Assembly: GCA_000964245.1 (NCBI GenBank)
Contig: LANB01000001.1
Location: 475,501-539,500 of the forward strand
Length of the DNA stretch: 64,000 bases
From: Cellvibrionaceae bacterium 1162T.S.0a.05
GTDB lineage: Bacteria; Pseudomonadota; Gammaproteobacteria; Pseudomonadales; Cellvibrionaceae
Direction: 5' to 3'
The position numbers were made by a program, and so were the translations under genes. Shown in pieces: positions 38,039 to 47,600 of this stretch (position 1 is its first letter; the number at the start of each line of letters is the position of its first letter). Below the pieces are notes generated by a model. That model made no database searches and was not told the DNA's origin. It saw only the letters and a program-made list of their open reading frames with translations.

Positions 38039-39511
38039 ATGCATAAACTCATAAAATTTGCCGCCCTGAATGCGGCATCGCTTACTGCGATCTGGAGCCA
38101 AAGTGTTCTCGCTGATCTCACCGATTTGTTTGGCAGTTTTGAAACAGAATTGGAAGAGCAATCCGCGCTAGCCACCTGGACAACCTACAATCGCCTGGTC
38201 GAACAGGAAGGGTGTCGTGACGACATGTTGCTCGATCCAAGCCTGGACCCACGCCAGGAAGGTTTCGAATCGGCCTGTACAGGTCAGATCTACACCTTGT
38301 TTAGTCACGTACGTGAAATTATTCATACTGCCAATGAGATTACCGGTGAAGGCTCAACCGTTTTCAGTCTCGGCAGTAACCTTGAAGGATTGGGTTTTGC
38401 CCTGCGCTGGGCAGCGGCTGAAGAGTACGCAGCTCAAGGCACAGTCTCCAGCGAATTTGTTAATGGCCAGATTTCTGGCCTCGCAGCGCGCATGACTGCA
38501 TTGCGCCTCGGTGCCCGCGGGTTTAATTTTGCAGCAGCACCAGGTTGGCAAGGGCATAGCGGCGGGGCCGCCAGCGCCGACATCAATCAATACAGCCGCT
38601 GGGGTGGTTTTATTAATTACTCCTACGGGTTTGGTGATCGCAGCCCCACCGATACCGAAGATGCATTTGATTTTGATGGTTCAAAAATCCACGCGGGCTT
38701 TGATTACATTATCAACGAACACTGGATTGCGGGTCTCGCCGCTGGCTATGCCAATCAAACTGTAGACTTCGACGCATCGCAAAGTATTGTTGAGGGCGGA
38801 ATGGACAGCAAGGGCTTCAGTTTTATGCCCTTCGTACTCTATCAACCCAATAATTTCTTTTTCAGTTTTTCAGCGGGCTATCAAAATATGGATTTTGATA
38901 CCACACGCTCTATTCGGTATACCTCATTTAATCCCGATGTGCCGTCAACCGATACGGAAACGGTGAGTACGACCAGCGCGAGTATGACGTCCTTATTTTT
39001 CGAGAGCGGTTACAGTTGGCAAAAGAATCAATGGGGGCTGGAACCGTATTTTAATATTCGCTCAACGGATATTAGTGTCGACAGTTTTGTTGAAGATGAT
39101 ATCAACGATAGCGCCTTTGATCTGGTTGTTCGCGAACAGGATATCTCCTCAATGGAATTTACTCTGGGTCTAAAAGCCCAATACACAATCACACCTCGAC
39201 AAGGTGTCTATATGCCCTGGTTGAGCCTTGAGCTGGTATCGCAATCTGAAGATGCCCCGCGACTTATCGATTCTTACTACAGCAACGATCGCAGTGCGCA
39301 AACCGCGTTTCAAATCCCCACCTCGGAATTAGACAGTAGTTATTCAGTGATTTCTTTTGGATTAAATACTGTAATTCGCGGCGGACGACAAACTGAAGCC
39401 GACGGACCGATTCGTGGAGGTCTGCAAGGCTTTGCCAATTACAAAATCATTACCGGGCTTGAAGGAATGAGCATCAACATTTTCTCAATGGGATTGCGTT
39501 ATGCGTTTTAA
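38039..39511 (+). CDS. Outer-membrane autotransporter-type beta-barrel protein
   Basis: 490 residues with a signal peptide ending LAD near 26. The N-terminal 170 residues are helical with two Cys (EGCRDD, SACTGQ). From about 190 the sequence has the alternating strands of an autotransporter barrel (RWGGFINYSYGFGDRS, WIAGLAAGYANQTVDFDA, FFFSFSAGYQNMDFDT, GLEPYFNIRSTDI), ending ISMGLRYAF-like with terminal Phe (MGLRYAF). Its stop overlaps the start of the next gene by 11 bp. A surface-exposed or channel role in the caspase operon is likely; passenger function unknown. Confidence 0.82.
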   Translation: MHKLIKFAALNAASLTAIWSQSVLADLTDLFGSFETELEEQSALATWTTYNRLVEQEGCRDDMLLDPSLDPRQEGFESACTGQIYTLFSHVREIIHTANEITGEGSTVFSLGSNLEGLGFALRWAAAEEYAAQGTVSSEFVNGQISGLAARMTALRLGARGFNFAAAPGWQGHSGGAASADINQYSRWGGFINYSYGFGDRSPTDTEDAFDFDGSKIHAGFDYIINEHWIAGLAAGYANQTVDFDASQSIVEGGMDSKGFSFMPFVLYQPNNFFFSFSAGYQNMDFDTTRSIRYTSFNPDVPSTDTETVSTTSASMTSLFFESGYSWQKNQWGLEPYFNIRSTDISVDSFVEDDINDSAFDLVVREQDISSMEFTLGLKAQYTITPRQGVYMPWLSLELVSQSEDAPRLIDSYYSNDRSAQTAFQIPTSELDSSYSVISFGLNTVIRGGRQTEADGPIRGGLQGFANYKIITGLEGMSINIFSMGLRYAF

Positions 39512-42500
39512 TTTTTTACTCGTTTGCGGTGCAAGCCTTGCGCTGATCGCATGTGGAGGCAATGTAGATCAGCAGAGCGATGCACAACCTATCGCTAAAG
39601 CTGAAGTCGTTGGCACTTCCGTCAATACAGAAGACAGCATCGTTGTGCGCTCCGGTTCAGATGTCGTACTTTCAGGCCATGGCAGTGATGGCATTGATGA
39701 CCCCATTCTGCAATTCCGCTGGGAACAACTTTCAATTGATGGCTATAACTTTCCAGTCGAGTTGTATGAACGCACGGCTAACAGCGTTGTTTTTACAGCT
39801 CCGCAAGTTCCCGTTAACCAACCTGAAGGTATTCCACTCAAGTTTCAACTCACCATTGCTGATGCAGACGGTGCAACAGCACGCGACGAAATCGATGTAC
39901 TTGTGCTTCCCGGCGCCGATCTCAACTCATTTCTTCTCGGCCCACATGTCAATGAACAATTTTTGATTGTTCTCGCCGCCGAGGAAGGTGTTGAGCTCGC
40001 CAACGACATTCCCCTGGAACTTGAATTTTCCAAAACAGTGAATTGGGTTGATCGCTTTGGTGAGACACATAGCGAAACCTTTCCTGTTTCAACATTTAAC
40101 GGTACCGTTAACGCGGGCATCTCGCCTGCCGCAAACAGTGATAGAAATCTCTCGTTTAGTACACGCTTACCCTTGCTCGACGCAGATGAGGTCAACCAGT
40201 TTTATCGTGGTCAATCCCGCAGTGGTCGGCTGGAATTCGAAGATGTCGAACAAGCCAGCCTCAATTTAAATTTTTCCCTGACTCAGTTTGCAAGCGGTAA
40301 TATTTCTATCCATCTTGCACAAAAAACCGAAGACGGTATCAGTTTATTCGACACCTCGACATTTTCGAGTAACGCCACACAACTTAGCGTTAGCGAAGAA
40401 TGGCTGCGTCAACAACTGAACGTTGAATCGCGGCAAACAGCGAACAATTACTACAACTGTATTGACCCTGACGGGGCCGCTGCAACGCTTGATAGTTGGA
40501 TCGAAAGCGCCGGGTTCAGGGCCTATCCCGAACAAGTTGAACACGTCACCTACGTAAACAACTTTGACCTGGGTTTCGGTCGCGACATGTATTTTCGCAA
40601 GGACGAGAACAACAACATTTACTCCTATGTTGTGAATTATCCCAATCTTGAGAATGCACTCACCGGCCGCAATGAGTTTGCCGTTGTAGTAATGGAATTC
40701 AGTGAAGCCCCGACTGGCAACTGTGGCGACGGTACCTTCGCGGCTGCTGACGGTAAAAAAATTGTTAAGTTTTACGCCTATGTGCCGGATGAAGTTACCG
40801 GCGAATATGTTCGTGCACCTTCGATGAATTTTGATGGCCGCGGCGAGCGCTTTCTTCCCGGCGTTTGTGTTGTTTGCCACTTTGGTGACACCAATGTTTC
40901 CGACTTTAACGTTGGCGACTTAAACAGTATTAACGCCGAAGCGGCTGACCTCGACTCCAGCTTTATGCTATTTGACCTGGATGCGTTTCTTTATACCAGC
41001 AGCGAAGACGGTTTTGCCGCAGACCCGGTATATGCCAGCGAGGAAGTCTCAAGTGACCTGACCAACCGCTATTCCCGCAGCGCACAGGAAGAATCCTTTC
41101 GCGACATTAACCAGATGGTACTGGACACGTTTACCTACGACCAAAATAATTTACGTCGCTTTGAAATTCCCATCAAAGCGGTTCACGGCTGGTACGGAAA
41201 CACAAGCAGTGTTGAAGGTCTGAATTTCGGCAGCGACGAAACACCGCCGACGGAGCAAGAAATTCAAAACCTGGTGTCTGCTGTCGCGACCTTACCCTCG
41301 AATAATTTTAATGGCCCGGCTTACACCCCTGCTGGCTGGCAAGGTCAGGAAGATTTATACCACGACATGTTTGCTCGCAATTGTCGATTGTGCCATTTGC
41401 AAATTGGCAATCGTGCAGTGGATTTTGACAGTTACGAAGAGTTTATCAACAACGAAAATCTGGTTCACTATGTCTATGAACGCGGCGCAATGCCACTTTC
41501 ACGCCTCACCATGGACCGCTTCTGGATCGATTATTTTTCCGGGTTGAGCGGTGCTGAGATTTTACGCGAGCACCTGAACAACGACAGCAATCCTGACAAT
41601 GATGTTGCACGCGATGCGCGCCCGGGTTTTCCGGTTGCCCGTATCACCCCCGGCGTGAACCCGGAACTGCAAGCAGACGCGATAATGGATTTCGATGGCT
41701 TCGAAGTTTTTGAAGGGGTCGATAGTTTTTTTGCTGATAATTTTGAATGGCGGCTTGACGGCAGCATCGTATCGCGAAGCAACCGATATGTATTTGAAGC
41801 GCTAACGCCCGGCACAAACCATGATTTAAGTTTACAGGTTTTTAACCTCACCAATGCCACCAACTCCGTCGAAGTATTGCGCCGCATCGCTGTTCGCGAT
41901 AATGCGCCAGACCCTACAGGCTTACCCACTCCTGTCGTCACAGAGGGCGACAGTGTTGATATCAATATCTTTAACGGCTTGTGCGCTTTTGACGTTGACA
42001 GTCTGGCTTGTCGATCAGCATTTGGCGATATTCGTTCAGGTGAAACCCCCACTATTTCCATTGTTGGTTTACCCCGCAATGGCATAATAGAAAGCGTTGA
42101 TCAAACAAATGGCATTGTGCGCTTTACGTCCACGGCTGCAGCTTCTGATGGCGACGCCAGCTTTGCATTTCGCCTCACGGATAGTTTTGCCGAAGACTCC
42201 ATTATTGAAACACTCGCCATTCGTGTTAATGCGTTGAGCGGGCCACAAATCGGCGGGCCAGACAATTGCAGCGTGAATGCCAACACTTCGCAAAGCAGTG
42301 ATGATTTTCCACGTATTTTGAATGATGCTGAATGCCCCAACCCCATTCTCAATGACACCGCAGGCTCGGGTTTAAGCCTCAGCCTGGTTGCCGTTGACAG
42401 CTCCGCATCGCGTGATGGCAGCAATGTTGTTTTGAATGCTGAGGGTCTTATCGAGTACACACCTGGGCGCTTTTTCATTGGCAACGACAGCTTTTCCTAT

Positions 42501-42938
42501 ACCGTTGAAGATGATTCGCTTTCTGCCAATCAAAGTTTCGGTACCGTGGTTGTCAACGTAAATGCCAGCCAAACTTTTAGCAGTTTAAGCACGGGCGATG
42601 GTGTACTTAATCGCAATATTCCTGACTCCGGTTGTGCTGAATGTCATGATGGAACAACGGCGCCAGACTGGCGAAATATCGATAATTTCCGTCTGGTTGC
42701 CACCAATACTGAAATTGCCCCTTATGGCTCAGCCGAAATTGCATTGGTACAAACCACCAGCACGGGTGACTTACTGAATTCGATTTTGTTTCGTATGGCC
42801 TGTAATGCTGAAGGTCTGGATCACCAGGGTGAAAATCGCCTGTGCTTAAGCGACGGCGCTCCCGCAAGTATCGACGATCTCAATGACGATGGACGGGCAG
42901 TGCTCACCTGGATTGAGGAGGGCATGAATAACAATTAG
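39501..42938 (+). CDS. Large lipoprotein with Ig/cadherin-like domains and three CxxCH heme motifs
   Basis: 1145 residues. Lipoprotein signal MRFNFLLVCGASLALIAC. Ig/PKD-like domains (about 30-140 and 735-1010, e.g. PVVTEGDSVDINIFNG, SYTVEDDSLSANQSF). Three c-type heme attachment motifs: CVVCH (about 455), CRLCH (about 628) and CAECH (about 1044), each within cytochrome-like helical sequence. A C-terminal cytochrome c-like domain ends the protein. The start overlaps the barrel gene by 11 bp, so caspase, barrel and heme protein form one operon. It is probably a surface multi-heme redox protein anchored in the outer membrane; electron donor and acceptor unknown. Confidence 0.85.
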   Translation: MRFNFLLVCGASLALIACGGNVDQQSDAQPIAKAEVVGTSVNTEDSIVVRSGSDVVLSGHGSDGIDDPILQFRWEQLSIDGYNFPVELYERTANSVVFTAPQVPVNQPEGIPLKFQLTIADADGATARDEIDVLVLPGADLNSFLLGPHVNEQFLIVLAAEEGVELANDIPLELEFSKTVNWVDRFGETHSETFPVSTFNGTVNAGISPAANSDRNLSFSTRLPLLDADEVNQFYRGQSRSGRLEFEDVEQASLNLNFSLTQFASGNISIHLAQKTEDGISLFDTSTFSSNATQLSVSEEWLRQQLNVESRQTANNYYNCIDPDGAAATLDSWIESAGFRAYPEQVEHVTYVNNFDLGFGRDMYFRKDENNNIYSYVVNYPNLENALTGRNEFAVVVMEFSEAPTGNCGDGTFAAADGKKIVKFYAYVPDEVTGEYVRAPSMNFDGRGERFLPGVCVVCHFGDTNVSDFNVGDLNSINAEAADLDSSFMLFDLDAFLYTSSEDGFAADPVYASEEVSSDLTNRYSRSAQEESFRDINQMVLDTFTYDQNNLRRFEIPIKAVHGWYGNTSSVEGLNFGSDETPPTEQEIQNLVSAVATLPSNNFNGPAYTPAGWQGQEDLYHDMFARNCRLCHLQIGNRAVDFDSYEEFINNENLVHYVYERGAMPLSRLTMDRFWIDYFSGLSGAEILREHLNNDSNPDNDVARDARPGFPVARITPGVNPELQADAIMDFDGFEVFEGVDSFFADNFEWRLDGSIVSRSNRYVFEALTPGTNHDLSLQVFNLTNATNSVEVLRRIAVRDNAPDPTGLPTPVVTEGDSVDINIFNGLCAFDVDSLACRSAFGDIRSGETPTISIVGLPRNGIIESVDQTNGIVRFTSTAAASDGDASFAFRLTDSFAEDSIIETLAIRVNALSGPQIGGPDNCSVNANTSQSSDDFPRILNDAECPNPILNDTAGSGLSLSLVAVDSSASRDGSNVVLNAEGLIEYTPGRFFIGNDSFSYTVEDDSLSANQSFGTVVVNVNASQTFSSLSTGDGVLNRNIPDSGCAECHDGTTAPDWRNIDNFRLVATNTEIAPYGSAEIALVQTTSTGDLLNSILFRMACNAEGLDHQGENRLCLSDGAPASIDDLNDDGRAVLTWIEEGMNNN

Positions 42939-42944
42939 CCGGTG

Positions 42945-44594
42945 TTACTGCGTTGCCGTTGCCAAAGGGTTTTCAGCAAACGCGGGGTGTTTGGAAATTT
43001 CGCTTAGTTGTTTTTCAAACAGCGCCCTGGTGTTGTCATCTGTTGCGCCGCTGATATTGTTATTCAGAATCGTCAGCACTTGCTCCTTGGCTTCGAGCAA
43101 CGGGTCATGCGTTTGATGAATAACAAAGGCTTTGTTGATGTAGTGCACCGCACCATCAAGATCGCCAAACTTTAAAGCTGTACGGCTCTCGCCCACGAGT
43201 TGCATAAATTCCTGCTGCTGCTCAACAGGCAACGAGTCAAAGGGGACGGCTTCGAGTTCAACATTTTGCAGGTAGATAAAGTTGGCGAGCACCGCCAACA
43301 CAATGACCGCCGCGATACTGCTGATTCTTCGCGGCCCAGCATTGGCAAAGTGCAGTTTTTTGATAAATGCGTTGGCGGAGGGAATCCGATCAGTCCGTTG
43401 CAAGGCAACCGACTGCCGTAGCCAGGCCGTCATTAAAGGGTTGCGAAATTTGGGCAAGCGCGCAGGCATAGCATGCTCAAGTGCGCTTTGTGCGTCCTTG
43501 CGGTTATAGGGGTGAACGCCGCCTAATAATTCGCATGCAATGATGCCCAGTGCATAAATATCGTCAGCCGGATGTGGGTATTCGTTGAGAATCATTTCCA
43601 GGCTGGCATAAGGATAGGTGAGTGCGCCCAGCTCACCCGCATCGAAGTTGTCCTGATACAAATCTTCGTTGGCGGCACGGGCGATGCCGAAATCGAGAAT
43701 TTTTACTGTGCCTTTGTCGGTCAGAAAAATATTCGCAGGTTTGAGATCAGAGTGAACAATGCCTTTGCTATGGGCGTAAGCGAGGCCGCGGGCAATTTCG
43801 GTAATGATGCGAATTTTGGTTTTGTAATCAAGCAGCACATTACTCTTGCCCTTGATGACATCTTTGAGTGGTTTGCCTTTGAGTTCTTCCATTGTGAGGT
43901 AAACCACATCACCGACACGATCGAAATCGTAAACGGTGACGATATTCGGGTGCGCAAGCTCCTGGGTTTTTTTGGCTTCACGTTGCAAGGTAATAAAGGC
44001 TTTTTGATGGTGCTTAAACGCACCTTTTAACAATTTAATGGCGATATAGGGTTGGTTGTCTCCCGCCTCCTGCTTACGCAAGTCGAGCGCACGATACACC
44101 GCGCCCATACCGCCGCTGCCGAGCACGCTTTCGAGAACAAAGCGATCGCGCAAAACGGTGCCGACACCCACTTCGCCCGCATCATTGAGGCGTAATTTGG
44201 AATCGGTAATGGTGGAATGTGAGGTTTGCGCTGCAAGATTGCGCGGCTCACTGACTACGGTGTTGTCATCATTGCGCGGCGCGCTGACAACGGTTTTGTC
44301 TTCGCCAGCAGGTGTTTTTAAAAGCGTGTGCTCGTTGGAAAGTGTTTTATCTGTATTTTGCTTTGAACTCAATACGGTCGGGTCTTGCGACTGAACCGGT
44401 GGGACGTCGGCACAAATGGGCGGCGTAGAAGATGGCGAAGAGGATTGCAAAGATTGAGAGGACGATTGAGAGAGTGAAGAAGGGCTAACTCGCGTGCGAT
44501 CATCATCCGCGATAGCGTCTTTGTCACGCTCTGATTCTCCGGGCTTTTTAACCAGGGTTTTTTCCTGGTGTATGGAAGGCTTTTTATCATCCAT
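42945..44594 (-). CDS. Membrane Ser/Thr protein kinase (HSD variant)
   Basis: 549 residues from the ATG at 44594 (MDDKKPSIHQEK); an upstream in-frame start at 44675 adds 27 unlikely residues. N-terminal 150 residues are Ser/Thr/Pro/Asp-rich with repeated TVLSS, TVVSAP and TVVSEP motifs that look like FHA-type phospho-Thr sites. Kinase domain about 155-410: GSGGMGAVYRA, IAIKLLKG, IVHSDLKPANIF with Ser replacing the usual Arg of HRD, DFGIARA and DDIYALGIIACELLGG. One membrane segment (about 430-450, SIAAVIVLAVLANFIYL) precedes a short extracytoplasmic helical tail. It is convergent with the triheme lipoprotein and divergent from the Ig-repeat giant gene, 83 bp apart. Confidence 0.88.
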   Translation of the reverse strand: MDDKKPSIHQEKTLVKKPGESERDKDAIADDDRTRVSPSSLSQSSSQSLQSSSPSSTPPICADVPPVQSQDPTVLSSKQNTDKTLSNEHTLLKTPAGEDKTVVSAPRNDDNTVVSEPRNLAAQTSHSTITDSKLRLNDAGEVGVGTVLRDRFVLESVLGSGGMGAVYRALDLRKQEAGDNQPYIAIKLLKGAFKHHQKAFITLQREAKKTQELAHPNIVTVYDFDRVGDVVYLTMEELKGKPLKDVIKGKSNVLLDYKTKIRIITEIARGLAYAHSKGIVHSDLKPANIFLTDKGTVKILDFGIARAANEDLYQDNFDAGELGALTYPYASLEMILNEYPHPADDIYALGIIACELLGGVHPYNRKDAQSALEHAMPARLPKFRNPLMTAWLRQSVALQRTDRIPSANAFIKKLHFANAGPRRISSIAAVIVLAVLANFIYLQNVELEAVPFDSLPVEQQQEFMQLVGESRTALKFGDLDGAVHYINKAFVIHQTHDPLLEAKEQVLTILNNNISGATDDNTRALFEKQLSEISKHPAFAENPLATATQ

Positions 44595-44677
44595 GCGAGT
44601 ACAAACTTTTAAAGAAAACTTGCAGGGAGTGTAGAGACATTGGCTTTTGAATTCCAGCCGAGGGAAGGAATTCACGT

Positions 44678-47600
44678 GTGTTTTATTGGGGTAAACGGGA
44701 TATGTATAAAAAACAAAATGGTAACTCGGGGCAAACTACGGTGATTAAGCGATATAACATTTTCAGACGCAGCAAAGGCTTCAAGCCAGGCTGGCCTTTC
44801 CTGTTCGCGCTTTTTGTTCTGGCAACGCACCATCAACACCTTGCCGCCGTGGAAGTCGTCACCTGGGACGGCACTCGCGGTGTCGGATCAAGAATTTTTA
44901 CTGGCAGCGGTGTCCAGAAATGCCGCTATTGTCACGAGTCGGGCAACCAGGCAAGTTTCTGGCCCGATAGCAGCCCCACCCTCAATTCCTACGCAAGTGT
45001 CACCAGCGGTTCAAACGCGACAGACTCCAACAATAGAATTCAAGCTGAAACCATGCCTCGTACTGACGAGGCACCAACAGGAAGCGATGCGCACGACTAC
45101 GACCCACTTTCAGGCGCCTTGCAAAGTTTAATGGCCACCTGGATCAGCAGTACCGGTGGCGTCACGCCTGAAAATGCGACACCTCACGCGGAAACTCGCG
45201 GCACTTTCGTCAACCTCGATCCACGTTACACACGCACACTCAACGGCCGCGCCAATATGAATGGCAACAGTGTGACCTCGCTTTTCCTCGAGTATCGCCC
45301 AACGGGCAGCCTCACCTGGCAGCAGGCCGGCAGTGCACAATTTGCTGCCACCTCCGGGGGCGGCGGTGCCGAAACCAGCAGTCGCACCGATTTTTCGCGA
45401 AACATTAGCGGCCTGGCTTGCGGCACAAACTACCAATATCGGGTGCGAGTTAGCAGCCCATTTGCGCAATCCATTTCCACTTTCACTACGGCCGCCTGTA
45501 ATGCCTCGCCCTCAATTACAACAAGCAATGCTGTCACAGCAGTGAATGAAGACAATACGTATACCTACAACTTTGCGTACAGTGATGACAGCCTCGGCGG
45601 AACAATCAGCCCCTCTCTCATTGGTCAGCCTGCCGGGATGAGCATTATTAATGTGAGTGGCAATACGACTTCCGGGACCGGCACCATTACCTGGACCCCT
45701 GATAATGACGCAGCGGGCAGCACCTACAATTTCAGTTTAAGTATTGCGGACAATGGCGAGGACGGCGCAACAGCTGCCATCGAGAATATCAGCCTCACCG
45801 TCAACCCCGTGAACGACCCGCCCAGCATTAGCGGTGTTCCCGCGACCATCAACGGTGCAGAAGAAACGCCCATTACCCCCATTGCTATCGGTGTCAGTGA
45901 TGTTGATAACACCAATAATGGCGTGGATATGAGCTGGTCCTTAAGCTCACTGGCACCTATGCCCGCCAATATGATCATCTCTTCCACCGGGCTGATCGCA
46001 TGGACACCGCAAGAGGGGTTTACCGGCCCCCAGGACATCACAGTTGAAGTCTGTGATAGTGGCGGCCTTTGTGATTCCGATACATTTACGGCCACGGCCA
46101 CGGCGGAAAACGACGCCCCGGTTCTGGATGCCATCGCCGATGTGACGATTGACGAAGACAGCCCCTGGAGCCTCCAGGTGACCTTCAACGATCCAGACGC
46201 CGGCGATTCCCACACCTTTGCCCTGGCCAACAACCCCACAGGCATGTCCATATCAGCAACAGGCCTGATTTCCTGGACACCTGACGACGAGCATTTACCC
46301 GGTGCCAGCAATGTCGAAGTGATTATTCAGGACAGCGCGCTCAGTTCAGACAACACCTTTTTCTCTGTCGCCGTCAATCCAGTGAATGACCAACCCTATG
46401 TGTTTTCCATACCTGACACCGACGTCCTTGAAGGCGACCTCGCATTAATACAAGTGCTTGTCGACGACCCCGATGACACCGACTGGCCAAGCGACATCAA
46501 TTTTAGCCTCGACAACGAACCCGCCGGAATGAGCATTGACGAAGAGGGCTTGATTAGCTGGCAAACCGCAGAGGGCGACGCATCGGCGAGCAATATACGT
46601 GTCATTGTGAGTGATGGTGGCGAAGACGGCACCTCCCCTTTCGAACGTGTTTTTGATGTGAATGTCATTGCCTATAACTATCAGCCGGTCATCGAGTCCA
46701 CGGCGCCAACTGACGCAACGGAAGACATCGAATACAGCTATCAACTCGTTATCGATGATGTGGATGACCCCAATGACGGCAGCGGTGCGCTGAGTTTTGC
46801 GCTGCTCAATGCCCCCGAAGGTATGACAATTTCAGCAACGGGCCTCATTACCTGGACACCCACTGAAGGGGTACTAACATCCGACACAGTCACCGCACAA
46901 GTCACTGATGGCGGTGAAGACGCCACCGTCGCCGCGACGGAGGCTTTCAGCATCACCGTCGAGCCCGTCAACGATGCGCCTGTCATTACCAGTGCGGCGC
47001 CGGTTTCCGTCATCGAAATGAACACCTGGAGCTACACACTGACGGTGGCAGACCCCGATAACAATTTTGAAGCGCTCAGCTTCGATTTGGAAATGGCACC
47101 GGAAGGCATGACCATCGGTGATGACGGCTTCGCCACTTGGTATGCACCGGAAGCGGCGGGCTCCAGTGGCCTCGTGCGTATTCGCGTGACCGACCCCGAG
47201 GGAGCCAGCGACATCCAGGAATTTACCATCGACGTCATCGTGTTTAACACGCCTCCTGTGATCAGTTCGCCCGCCCCGACAAGTGCTACAGAAGATGAAC
47301 TATGGACCTATCAACCCATTGTGGATGATGTGGATGACGCTAACGACGGCGAGCAACTCAGCTGGACGCTGCAAAACGCACCACAAGGCATGACGATCAA
47401 TAGCACAGGCTTGATCTCCTGGACGCCGACCGAAGGGGTGACGAGCTCGGGTCTGGTGTCGCTTATTGTCGCGGATGGCGGCGAAGATGCCGCGCCTGCC
47501 TACCAACAGGATTTCACAGTAACGGTGGTCGCAGTGAATGACGGGCCAGTAATCACGTCAACGCCTGCCAACAGTGTGATTCAGGGTACCCAATTCAACT

